A DNA stretch of 64,000 nucleotides from CAZICM01 sp964537685 (GTDB lineage: Bacteria > Myxococcota_A > Polyangia > Polyangiales > Polyangiaceae): positions 1 through 64,000 of the forward strand of contig CAZICM010000042.1 in NCBI GenBank assembly GCA_964537685.1, read 5' to 3'. The position numbers were made by a program, and so were the translations under genes. Below the pieces are notes generated by a model that saw only the letters and a program-made list of their open reading frames with translations, was not told the DNA's origin and did not search any database. Within the stretch, counting starts at the first letter, position 1. Each line of letters begins with the position of its first letter. Below, one piece after another: positions 43,821 to 51,584 of the stretch.

Positions 43821-45401
43821 CTAAAACAGCGAACCGATGCGCCGCGCCAGCCCTCCGCCTGAAAACATCGCGCGAAGGCCCTTCCTAAACCACGCATAAC
43901 CCTTGTCGGAATAGGGAAACCAGAATGGATCGCTCTTGCCGAGAGCCACGCGATCCACGCTCAGATGCCGCATGTTGCACATATCGCGCAGCGAGTCCTC
44001 TCCCATAACCCGCCCAAATCCGCTGTTTTTAATCCCTCCAAAGGGTGCGTCCGGACATCCGCCGTTGCTCAGCACATCGTTCACCAGCACGCTGCCCGCC
44101 TCGATTCGCTCGGCAATTCTGCGCCCATGATCGCGATCGCCCGAGAACACATAGGCATTGAGCCCCAGCGGCACTTCATTCGATAGGCGGATGGCCTCCT
44201 CATCCGAATTCACCCGCATAAAAGGCACAATCGGCCCGAAAATCTCGTCGGTCATCACCGTCATCCCGTGATTGCAGTGATCGAGCACCGTCGGCTCAAA
44301 AAATTGCCCGCCGCTCCTTCGTTTTCCCCCCGCCAGAAGTTCCGCGCCCTTGCTCAGCGCATCCGCGATGTGCTTCTCCGCCACATCGATCTGCTTCGGA
44401 AAAATAATCGCGCCAACATCCACGCTTTCCCGGGATGGATCGCCGATTTTCAATTCGCGCGTCAGCTCCGTCACGCGGCGCACCAGCCTATCGTGCACAT
44501 CCTTGTGGGCGTACACGCGCTCCACCGAAATACACACCTGTCCCGCATTGGCGAATCCCCCAAACACAATGCCCCGCGCCGTCCGCTCCACATCGATATC
44601 CGCGCACGCAATCAAAGGCGCCTTGCCGCCAAGCTCCATCACACACGGAATCAACCGCTCACCGCATGCGGCCGCCACGCGCCTTCCCGTCGCCACGCCG
44701 CCCGTGAACACAACCATCGAAACCCCTGAATCGATGAGCGCCGCGCCCGCATCGCCATAACCCGTCACCACGCCGAACACATCTTCGGGCAGCCCCGCGC
44801 TATCCCAAATCTCCTTGGCTTTCAGCGCGATCAGAGGCGTCACCTCGCTTGGCTTCAGCACCGCCGCGTTGCCCGCGAGCGTCGCCAGAATGACATCGCG
44901 CATTGGAAGCTGAAGCGGGAAATTCCAGGGCGAAATCACGCCGACAACGCCCCGCGGCACATATTCGACCCAGCCCTTCCGGTGCTTGAGCAAGTGATAA
45001 TCAAGCTCGCGCGCAGCCAGCGCGGCGGGGGCCCGCTTGGCGAAAAATGTCGTCAAATCGGCTGTAACCATCACCTCATGCAAGAGCGCCTCGTGCTTGG
45101 GTTTGCCGCATTCCCGCACGATGAGATCCACCACCTCGTCGGCCCGCTCCACAAGCGCATCGCGAAAGCGCATCACCCGCTCGCAGCGTTCTTCCACGGG
45201 CAGCGCGCCCCACGCTTCCTGAGCCGTCTTTGCCCTTGAAACGACGGCCCGCACGTCTTCCGCGCTCATCGCAGGCACCTCGCCCGCGAGCTCGCCCGAC
45301 ACCGGCGAATAACTCTGAATCATTCTCCGCCCATCGCTTCTTGGGCTTGATTGGCCTGTGCCGCTCTTCTGAACGAGCTCTGAAACTGCGATTTGGCCCA
45401 T
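43821..45401 (-). CDS. aldehyde dehydrogenase
   Basis: A 526-residue NAD(P)-dependent ALDH. The second Met codon (45401) is preferred because GGAGG is 6 nt before it, while the first ATG (45407) abuts the box. Motifs: the cofactor region GVVGVISPWNFPLQLP, general base Glu in MELGGKAP, nucleophile Cys in FANAGQVCISVERV, and EIFGPIVPFM. A C-terminal extension of about 35 residues follows the usual end. Substrate cannot be read; succinate-semialdehyde or a fatty aldehyde are options. It is convergent with the cytochrome gene, 2 bp apart, and divergent from glgB. Confidence 0.92.
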   Translation of the reverse strand: MGQIAVSELVQKSGTGQSSPRSDGRRMIQSYSPVSGELAGEVPAMSAEDVRAVVSRAKTAQEAWGALPVEERCERVMRFRDALVERADEVVDLIVRECGKPKHEALLHEVMVTADLTTFFAKRAPAALAARELDYHLLKHRKGWVEYVPRGVVGVISPWNFPLQLPMRDVILATLAGNAAVLKPSEVTPLIALKAKEIWDSAGLPEDVFGVVTGYGDAGAALIDSGVSMVVFTGGVATGRRVAAACGERLIPCVMELGGKAPLIACADIDVERTARGIVFGGFANAGQVCISVERVYAHKDVHDRLVRRVTELTRELKIGDPSRESVDVGAIIFPKQIDVAEKHIADALSKGAELLAGGKRRSGGQFFEPTVLDHCNHGMTVMTDEIFGPIVPFMRVNSDEEAIRLSNEVPLGLNAYVFSGDRDHGRRIAERIEAGSVLVNDVLSNGGCPDAPFGGIKNSGFGRVMGEDSLRDMCNMRHLSVDRVALGKSDPFWFPYSDKGYAWFRKGLRAMFSGGGLARRIGSLF

Positions 45402-45555
45402 GGCCATCCTCCAATCGTTTGGGTGCAGGGCTTCCGTGCTGCGCTTCGTTGCGCCGCGGTCATTTGAAATACCGCTTGTGTCCCCTGCAAGCCCTATTTA
45501 ATGGGTTGTGAGCTAAATGCCGTGCGGCCCGCTGGGGACAGAACGAGGAATGCCC

Positions 45556-48198
45556 ATGTACGAAGGAATGAGTGATTTTGAGCGTATTGCCCGCGGATTT
45601 CATTCCGATCCGCACAGCGTGCTTGGGGCGCACGTCGTCGGCGAGAACCTTGTCGTTCGGGTGTTTCGCCCGGATGCGCAGCGCATCACGGTCATTCCCG
45701 GGGACACCTCGATCGCACCCCGCCCCATGGAGCGCCGTCATGCGGCAGGGCTGTTCGCGGCGCGCTTTCCCGGTTTACAGCCCCCGTTTCAATATCAATT
45801 AGAAATCGAAGGCTCGCCGGGGCGTCTTCGCATTGTCGATCCCTATTCGTTTAAACCATCGGTAGGCGACCTGGATTTGCATCTCGCCGCCGAGGGCACC
45901 CACGAAAATATCTATCAAGTGCTGGGTTCGCATGTGCGTGAGATCGACGGGATTTCCGGCACTTCATTTGCGGTGTGGGCGCCCAATGCGGAAAGAGTGA
46001 GCGTCGTCGGTTCATTCAATCAATGGGATGGCCGATTTCATGCAATGCGCAAACTGGGGAGCGGCATCTGGGAGATTTTCATTCCCGGCGTTGGCCACGG
46101 CGCTCTTTACAAGTACGAACTCGTCACAAAAGAGGGCACGCGGATCATGAAATCCGATCCTTATGCCCAGGCGATGCAAGTGCGCCCCGACACGGCGAGC
46201 AAAATCTATGAGAGTAAATATCAATTCAATGATAATGCATGGATGAAACAGCGGGCGCGGGGCGATATGCATAAGAAGCCCATGTCCATCTATGAAGTGC
46301 ATCTGGGTTCATGGAAACGGACACCGCGCAAACCGGGCGAGGAAACGCTGCCTCCCACGCAGGATGCGCGGCGCTGGCAAACCTATAGGGAGCTGGCCGA
46401 TGAATTAATCGATTACGTCGTGGAAATGGGCTTTACGCATATCGAGCTATTGCCCGTCATGGAACATCCCTACGACGGCTCGTGGGGATATCAGGTATCG
46501 GGCTATTTCGCGCCGACAAGCCGTTATGGGGAACCGGACGATCTTCGCTACTTTATCGATTGCTGCCATCAAAAAAACATCGGCGTCATTTTAGACTGGA
46601 CGCCCGCGCATTTTCCAAAAGACGCGGCGGCGCTTGGGCGCTTCGATGGAACGCCTCTCTATGAGCATTGGGATCCCCGCATGGGCGAGCACCGCCAATG
46701 GCAAACATTTGTTTTTCATTATGGGCGCTGGGAGGTGAAGAACTTTTTAATTTCGAGCGCTTTATATTGGCTTACCGAATTCCACGCCGATGGCCTGCGC
46801 GTCGATGCGGTGGCCTCGATGCTATATCTCGATTATGGCGCTTCGCATCCCGGCGAATGGGTTCCCAATAAATACGGCGGCCGTGAAAATCTAGATGCGG
46901 TCGCGTTTTTGCAGCAGCTCAACGATTTAATTCACCTGCGTTTGCCCGGCGCCATTGTGTGTGCGGAAGAGTCAACATCCTGGCCCGGCGTCACAAGGCC
47001 CACGTATTTAGGCGGATTGGGCTTTGATTTTAAATGGAATATGGGCTGGATGCACGACACGCTGAATTATTTTTCAATGGATCCTATCTTTCGATCCTTT
47101 CATCACGGCCGTATTACCTTCGGCATCATGTATGCGTGGTCGGAGCGCTTTTTATTGCCGCTTTCCCACGATGAAGTCGTGCATCTAAAGAAATCGCTTT
47201 TATCGAAAATGCCCGGCGATCGGTGGAAGATGGCGGCCAATCTCCGGGCGCTTTACGCGCATATGTGGGCGCACCCCGGCAAAAAGCTTGTATTTATGGG
47301 CGGCGAGCTCGGCCAGTGGAGTGAATGGGGCGAGGCCAAGGAATTGGAATGGAACCGGCTTCAGGAAGAAGATGGGGCGGGGCTTCAGCTTCTTATGAAA
47401 GATCTCAATCGCTTGTATCAAAATTATCCGGCCTTCTATGCAATGGACGATAGTCCAGACGGCTTTCGCTGGATTGATGCCAATGATGCTTGGCAAAGCG
47501 CGATTTCCTATATCCGCTTTCCCTATACGCCAAAGCCCCGCGAATCCATTGTGCCGCAGCCTTCGGATGACGCGGCGGCCGGTTCTGAAAGTCCCCATAG
47601 CCAATCCGATATAAATGAAATCCCGGACATTAACTCGGGCAACCATTCGTTGGTATTGCATGCTCCTCAAATCGAATTGCCACCCATTGAATTAGAAGAT
47701 CAATTCGATGGAATGAATATGCCCATGGATGAAGAGGGGATGGCGATGACATTTGTGTCCGGCGGTGCTGCGGGCGCGCAGGGCGATGCCCTCAAAGGGC
47801 GTCCCGCGCCGCTCTTTACAAAACTGCCTCCGCCTCCCGCTCCAACGATTCCAACGATGACGAATGCGGACGGCGCTTCGCGCGACTTTTTCAGGGCGGC
47901 CGCCGGTGAGAAGAAAGCCTCGGCGGCGCCGCATCCTGCGGATGTGTTTGTCGTGGTTGTGGGGAATTGCACGCCGCTTCCGCGTTACAAATACCGCGTG
48001 GGCGTGCCGCGTCCCGGCCGTTACCGCGAAGCCTTGAATACCGATGCGCGCGAGTATGGAGGCAGCGGGATGGGCAATTTGGGCTCTGTGCTCACCGAAC
48101 CTGTGGAAAGCCACGGTTACGCGCAATCGCTGACGCTGACGCTTCCTCCGCTTTCGGTGCTGTATCTAATTCCCGAGATAGAGCATGGGGCGGGATGA
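45556..48198 (+). CDS. glgB: 1,4-alpha-glucan branching enzyme with an insertion
   Basis: An 880-residue GH13 enzyme; ATG 45556 (MYEGMSDFERIA) has GAGG 7 nt upstream, better than the ATG 45550. An N-terminal early-set domain and a CBM48 (about 125-210) precede the barrel. Catalytic residues are Asp417 (GLRVDAVASM), Glu471 (CAEEST) and Asp539 (LSHDEVVH). At residues 656-795 an insertion of about 140 residues, Pro/Ala/Met-rich and acidic in parts, splits the C-terminal beta domain just before VFVVVVGNCTPLPRYKYRVG. It makes alpha-1,6 branches in glycogen. No other glg gene is in the window. Confidence 0.95.
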   Translation: MYEGMSDFERIARGFHSDPHSVLGAHVVGENLVVRVFRPDAQRITVIPGDTSIAPRPMERRHAAGLFAARFPGLQPPFQYQLEIEGSPGRLRIVDPYSFKPSVGDLDLHLAAEGTHENIYQVLGSHVREIDGISGTSFAVWAPNAERVSVVGSFNQWDGRFHAMRKLGSGIWEIFIPGVGHGALYKYELVTKEGTRIMKSDPYAQAMQVRPDTASKIYESKYQFNDNAWMKQRARGDMHKKPMSIYEVHLGSWKRTPRKPGEETLPPTQDARRWQTYRELADELIDYVVEMGFTHIELLPVMEHPYDGSWGYQVSGYFAPTSRYGEPDDLRYFIDCCHQKNIGVILDWTPAHFPKDAAALGRFDGTPLYEHWDPRMGEHRQWQTFVFHYGRWEVKNFLISSALYWLTEFHADGLRVDAVASMLYLDYGASHPGEWVPNKYGGRENLDAVAFLQQLNDLIHLRLPGAIVCAEESTSWPGVTRPTYLGGLGFDFKWNMGWMHDTLNYFSMDPIFRSFHHGRITFGIMYAWSERFLLPLSHDEVVHLKKSLLSKMPGDRWKMAANLRALYAHMWAHPGKKLVFMGGELGQWSEWGEAKELEWNRLQEEDGAGLQLLMKDLNRLYQNYPAFYAMDDSPDGFRWIDANDAWQSAISYIRFPYTPKPRESIVPQPSDDAAAGSESPHSQSDINEIPDINSGNHSLVLHAPQIELPPIELEDQFDGMNMPMDEEGMAMTFVSGGAAGAQGDALKGRPAPLFTKLPPPPAPTIPTMTNADGASRDFFRAAAGEKKASAAPHPADVFVVVVGNCTPLPRYKYRVGVPRPGRYREALNTDAREYGGSGMGNLGSVLTEPVESHGYAQSLTLTLPPLSVLYLIPEIEHGAG

Positions 48199-48222
48199 CG
48201 CGAACGGCGGCCCGCTGATAAT

Positions 48223-48876
48223 TTGTCCCGCGCGCGCATGCCCGCCTACCTTGCGCGCATGGCCTTGCATGAATTGATTTCTTCCGTTGCCCGCAGAAGG
48301 CTATCGCTCGGCGCATACGGACCAAAGAGCGGCCGTCCAGGCCCGCCGCCGCGTCCTGCGGAGCCGATGGATATTGCGGCCGCGGAGAGGCGCTTGGGCT
48401 TTGCGCTTCCATCGAGCTACGCCGAGTTTTTAAGGCTTCAAGACGGGTGGCCCGATTTTGCCTTTGGAGCGAATCTGTTTGGAACGGCTCAGCTTGGCAA
48501 GGCTTCCTATGTGAGCATTGCCCGGATGATCGTCGAGGATTTCGCGGACGATTTAGAGCACGGCCCTCCTTCGATTGTGGCCCGCGCGTCTTCTTTTGTG
48601 CCTTTTGGCATGAATGAGTACGCCGATATTGTCGTGGGCTGGGACGGCGCAAAGAGAGCTTCTGGAGATGAACTCCGGGTTGTGCTGTGGATGAACGGCA
48701 TCGGTGAAACGCTCGGAAATTTTAAAGAATTTTTACAATACATGATCGAAATGATCGATGCCGAGCTTTCAGCCGCCGAGATGTGCGCCCGCCCGCCAAA
48801 AATATTTTCGCCTGCGAAAGGCGCGCCTCGGAATATTCCCATGCAACAACGACATGATTTACTAGGCCGACCATGA
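48223..48876 (+). CDS. SMI1/KNR4 (SUKH) family protein
   Basis: A 217-residue protein; start TTG 48223 or ATG 48238, uncertain. After a basic, Pro-rich N-terminal segment the SUKH core is clear: AAAERRLGFALPSSYAEFLRLQDGW-type N-terminal helices (in parts), a middle section FVPFGMNEYADIVVGWD, and the closing NFKEFLQYMIEMI. Its stop overlaps the start of the next kinase gene by ATGA. It is the second SUKH gene directly upstream of a Ser/Thr kinase in this window (the other is at 28430-29020), an arrangement not explained by the toxin-immunity role usual for the family. Confidence 0.8.
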   Translation: MSRARMPAYLARMALHELISSVARRRLSLGAYGPKSGRPGPPPRPAEPMDIAAAERRLGFALPSSYAEFLRLQDGWPDFAFGANLFGTAQLGKASYVSIARMIVEDFADDLEHGPPSIVARASSFVPFGMNEYADIVVGWDGAKRASGDELRVVLWMNGIGETLGNFKEFLQYMIEMIDAELSAAEMCARPPKIFSPAKGAPRNIPMQQRHDLLGRP

Positions 48877-50630
48877 GCGACATGCAGCAGCGATACCGGG
48901 TCAAGGAACGCCTGGCATCCGGCGGAATGGCCGAGGTGTTCATCGCGGAGAGCGCTGGTATCGAAGGGTTTAAAAAACAAGTCGCCATCAAGCGCGTCTT
49001 GCCTCATCTCAGCGAGAAGAAACGCTTCATTGCGATGTTTTTGGATGAGGCCCGGCTGAGCGCGCATCTGTCGCATTCCAACGTCGCGCAGGTGTTCGAT
49101 ATCGGTGTGGGCGATACCGCGTACTTCATCGTGATGGAGTACGTCGATGGAGCCGATTTAAAGCAAATGCTCGAAGGTTTGAAGCAATCGGGCAAGCGGA
49201 TCAGCGTGGAAGCGGCGGTGTACATCGCCGCGAAGATTTGCGAAGGGCTGTCCTACGCCCACGAGCTGACAGGGCCTGATGGGGTTCCGCTTCAAATCGT
49301 GCACCGCGACATGTCGCCGCCCAACGTGCTCATCACCAAGTACGGCGAGGTGAAGATTGTGGACTTTGGGCTCGCGAAGGCGACGAGCCAGTTGGAGAAG
49401 AGCGAAGCGGGCATTATCAAGGGCAAATTCAGCTATTTGGCGCCTGAGGCGGCGCTTGGCGAAGATGTCGATTTGCGCGCCGATATTTTTGCGGTGGGCA
49501 TCATTCTTTGGGAGATGCTCGCGGGGCGAAGGCTTTTTCTTGGCGAGACAGACTTTCAAACCGTCAAGCTGGTGCAGCAGGCGAAGATTCCTTCGCTGGC
49601 GAACGACAATCCCGCGGTGTCCAAGGAGCTTGAGGCGATTTTGCACAAGGCGCTCGCGCGCGATCCTAACCGGCGATACAGCTCTGCCCGCGATTTTGGC
49701 CGCGATTTAACGAATTTTTTGTTCACCAACGGCAAGCCTGTCAGCTCTTACGACATCGCCGAATATGTGCGCGGTGCGATGCAGCTTCGAAAGAAGAAGC
49801 AGCCCGAGTCTGTGAATCTCGAGCGCTTGATCGAAGAAGAGCTGTTCGCATTTAAGAGCTTGAAGCAAGACGAGGATGCGGGAGGTTCGGCCGCGCGCAA
49901 CAATGCAGCGCCGAAGGCCACGGGCTTCGAGGATATCGGTCATTGGGCGGACGAAATGGGAGCCGCCTCGAGCATGGGGTTTTCGGAGCTGAGTTCCGAT
50001 GAAGGGCCGGCGGGCAAGGGGGCTCCTCACGTTTCGGCCGGCGGCAGCGATCGGGTATCGGGCTTTGATTCGCTTCTCGCGGATGTGCGCGGCGAGGTCA
50101 CGGGAGGCTCAGCAGCGAAGTCCGAAAAGCCCGCAGCCGAGGCGCCGCCTAAAGCCGCGGAGGCTCTATCCAAACCCATGGAAGGCTCACAGGCGTCCAT
50201 CGAGATTTCGTCGTCCGAGATCATGGCGGAGCGCTCTCAGGTAAAGCCCAAAGAACAGGTCTCGGTGCCCGAGGAAAAGGCATCCGCCGAGCCTGCGCAA
50301 AAAGCTTCGGCCGAGCCCGCGGCGAAGGGATCGGAGTTGCGTTCAACCTTGCGCGTGATGGAAAAGCCGCTGGTTGAGCCGTCTGATGCTGCGGAGAAAA
50401 AACCCGCGGCGAAGAAAACATCCGACAAATCGGTGAAGGTCGAGGAAAAGCGAACGGCTTCCGCGGGCAAGACCAAGGCTGCGTCCGCGGCGATGGCCAA
50501 GGCGGGGCAGGGCAGCGCCGAACTCCAACAGGAGTCCAGCGAAGGCGGCTCATCCAAGGTGGTGCTGGTGATTGTGGCGGCGGCTGTGATTTTCGCCGTG
50601 GCTTGGTTTAGCGGGTTAATCCCGCACTGA
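48873..50630 (+). CDS. Ser/Thr protein kinase with C-terminal TM helix
   Basis: A 585-residue kinase. The Hanks-type domain (residues about 8-280) has ASGGMAEVF, VAIKRV, the catalytic loop HRDMSPPNVL (Lys of HRDxKxxN replaced by Ser, as in many myxobacterial kinases), DFGLAK and APE. The kinase body is followed by about 270 residues of Ala/Glu/Lys-rich disorder (VSVPEEKASAEPAQKASAEP) and a TM helix near the very C-terminus (VVLVIVAAAVIFAVAWFSG). The kinase is therefore tethered by its tail. Translationally coupled (ATGA) to the SUKH gene upstream. Confidence 0.9.
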   Translation: MSDMQQRYRVKERLASGGMAEVFIAESAGIEGFKKQVAIKRVLPHLSEKKRFIAMFLDEARLSAHLSHSNVAQVFDIGVGDTAYFIVMEYVDGADLKQMLEGLKQSGKRISVEAAVYIAAKICEGLSYAHELTGPDGVPLQIVHRDMSPPNVLITKYGEVKIVDFGLAKATSQLEKSEAGIIKGKFSYLAPEAALGEDVDLRADIFAVGIILWEMLAGRRLFLGETDFQTVKLVQQAKIPSLANDNPAVSKELEAILHKALARDPNRRYSSARDFGRDLTNFLFTNGKPVSSYDIAEYVRGAMQLRKKKQPESVNLERLIEEELFAFKSLKQDEDAGGSAARNNAAPKATGFEDIGHWADEMGAASSMGFSELSSDEGPAGKGAPHVSAGGSDRVSGFDSLLADVRGEVTGGSAAKSEKPAAEAPPKAAEALSKPMEGSQASIEISSSEIMAERSQVKPKEQVSVPEEKASAEPAQKASAEPAAKGSELRSTLRVMEKPLVEPSDAAEKKPAAKKTSDKSVKVEEKRTASAGKTKAASAAMAKAGQGSAELQQESSEGGSSKVVLVIVAAAVIFAVAWFSGLIPH

Positions 50631-50689
50631 AATCCATGAGCACAAGCGCATGACGCTCGAGGCGCGGCAACGTTTCAGAGGGTGCCCTC

Positions 50690-51418
50690 TCAGTTGTCGT
50701 CATCCTCATCTTCGTCATCCTCATCCGCTTCGTCACGATCCTCGAGCTCCTGCTCGAGTTTTTCAAGCGCCTCTTCCTGCGCTGTCTGAGCAGGTGCTGC
50801 ACGGCCTTCTTGAAGCGCCTTTTGACGCGCCTTCTCGGCTGCCGCCCGCGCCTGGGCAACGCGCTGGAGTACGGAAGGCTTTGGCGCAAGCAACAATGTC
50901 ATCGTCCGCTGTTCCATCGCCGGCCTCACCTCAATCAACGCAATCTCCTCGCATTGCTTGATGATCCAGTCGAGCTGCTCCTGCGCCTTTTCAGGATGCG
51001 TAATTTCGCGGCCGCGAAAGCGAACGGTGAATTTGACCTTGTGGCCTGCTTCAAGAAAACGATGAGCCGCGCGGGTCTTGAACTGAAGATCGTGATCGTC
51101 TGTCTTGGGCCGCAGTTTGATCTCTTTGATCTCAACGACGCTTTGCTTGCGCTTAGCCTCCCGCGCCTTCTTCTTCTCGTCGTACTTGAACTTGCCGAAG
51201 TCGAGAATCTTGCAAACCGGAGGATCGGCCTTGGGATTGACTTCAACGAGATCAAGTCCCCTTTCATGGGCTCGGCGCAGCGCCTCCGACGTTGGCATGA
51301 TGCCCAGCATCTCGCCGTCGTCTCCAATTACGCGAATCTCTGGGACCCTAATACGTTGGTTGATTCGAACTTGGGGTCCGCGCTGGTTCTGCCGAGGGTC
51401 GAAGCGTCTCATCGTCAT
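50690..51418 (-). CDS. infC: translation initiation factor IF-3 with acidic C-terminal tail
   Basis: About 242 residues from ATG 51418 (51412 and a TTG at 51508 are alternatives). The IF-3 core is plain: INQRIRVPEIRVIGDDGEMLG, DLVEVNPKADPPVCKILDFGKFKY, and the IKLRPKTDDHDLQFKTRAA domain. It binds the 30S subunit and controls initiator tRNA selection. An extra ~55 residues end in an Asp/Glu-rich run (DEADEDDEDEDDD), as in the Myxococcus xanthus Dsg IF-3. No rpmI or rplT follows; the next gene is a convergent kinase. A hairpin lies in its leader, and the Shine-Dalgarno is poorly spaced. Confidence 0.95.
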   Translation of the reverse strand: MTMRRFDPRQNQRGPQVRINQRIRVPEIRVIGDDGEMLGIMPTSEALRRAHERGLDLVEVNPKADPPVCKILDFGKFKYDEKKKAREAKRKQSVVEIKEIKLRPKTDDHDLQFKTRAAHRFLEAGHKVKFTVRFRGREITHPEKAQEQLDWIIKQCEEIALIEVRPAMEQRTMTLLLAPKPSVLQRVAQARAAAEKARQKALQEGRAAPAQTAQEEALEKLEQELEDRDEADEDDEDEDDDN

Positions 51419-51447
51419 GTGGTATTTCGCTGCCTCTTTCGCTTGAA

Positions 51448-51466
51448 CACGCTCACCATGAGCGTG
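51448..51466 (-). promoter_or_regulatory. hairpin in the infC leader
   Basis: On the minus strand CACGCTCA-TGG-TGAGCGTG forms a perfect 8-bp stem with a 3-nt loop, 30 nt upstream of the chosen infC ATG and followed by AAGAGG. It has no U-tract, so translational control is more likely than termination (inference). If translation began at 51508 the hairpin would lie inside coding sequence. Confidence 0.4.
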
Positions 51467-51584
51467 GTTTTTGGTTAGAGCGAATGCACGGACGGCCTTG
51501 ATGCACAAGGGTGTGCAAGCGCCGAAGAGTGAAGGCTGAACTTCTATATCCCGGTGTTCGGCTTAATAGAAGCGTTTGAAGGCG

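Noticed and set aside
50677..50690. AGAGGG-TG-CCCTCT between the kinase and infC ends
   Set aside because: The loop is only 2 nt (or a 5-bp stem with 4-nt loop), with no U-tract on either strand; too weak to call a terminator.
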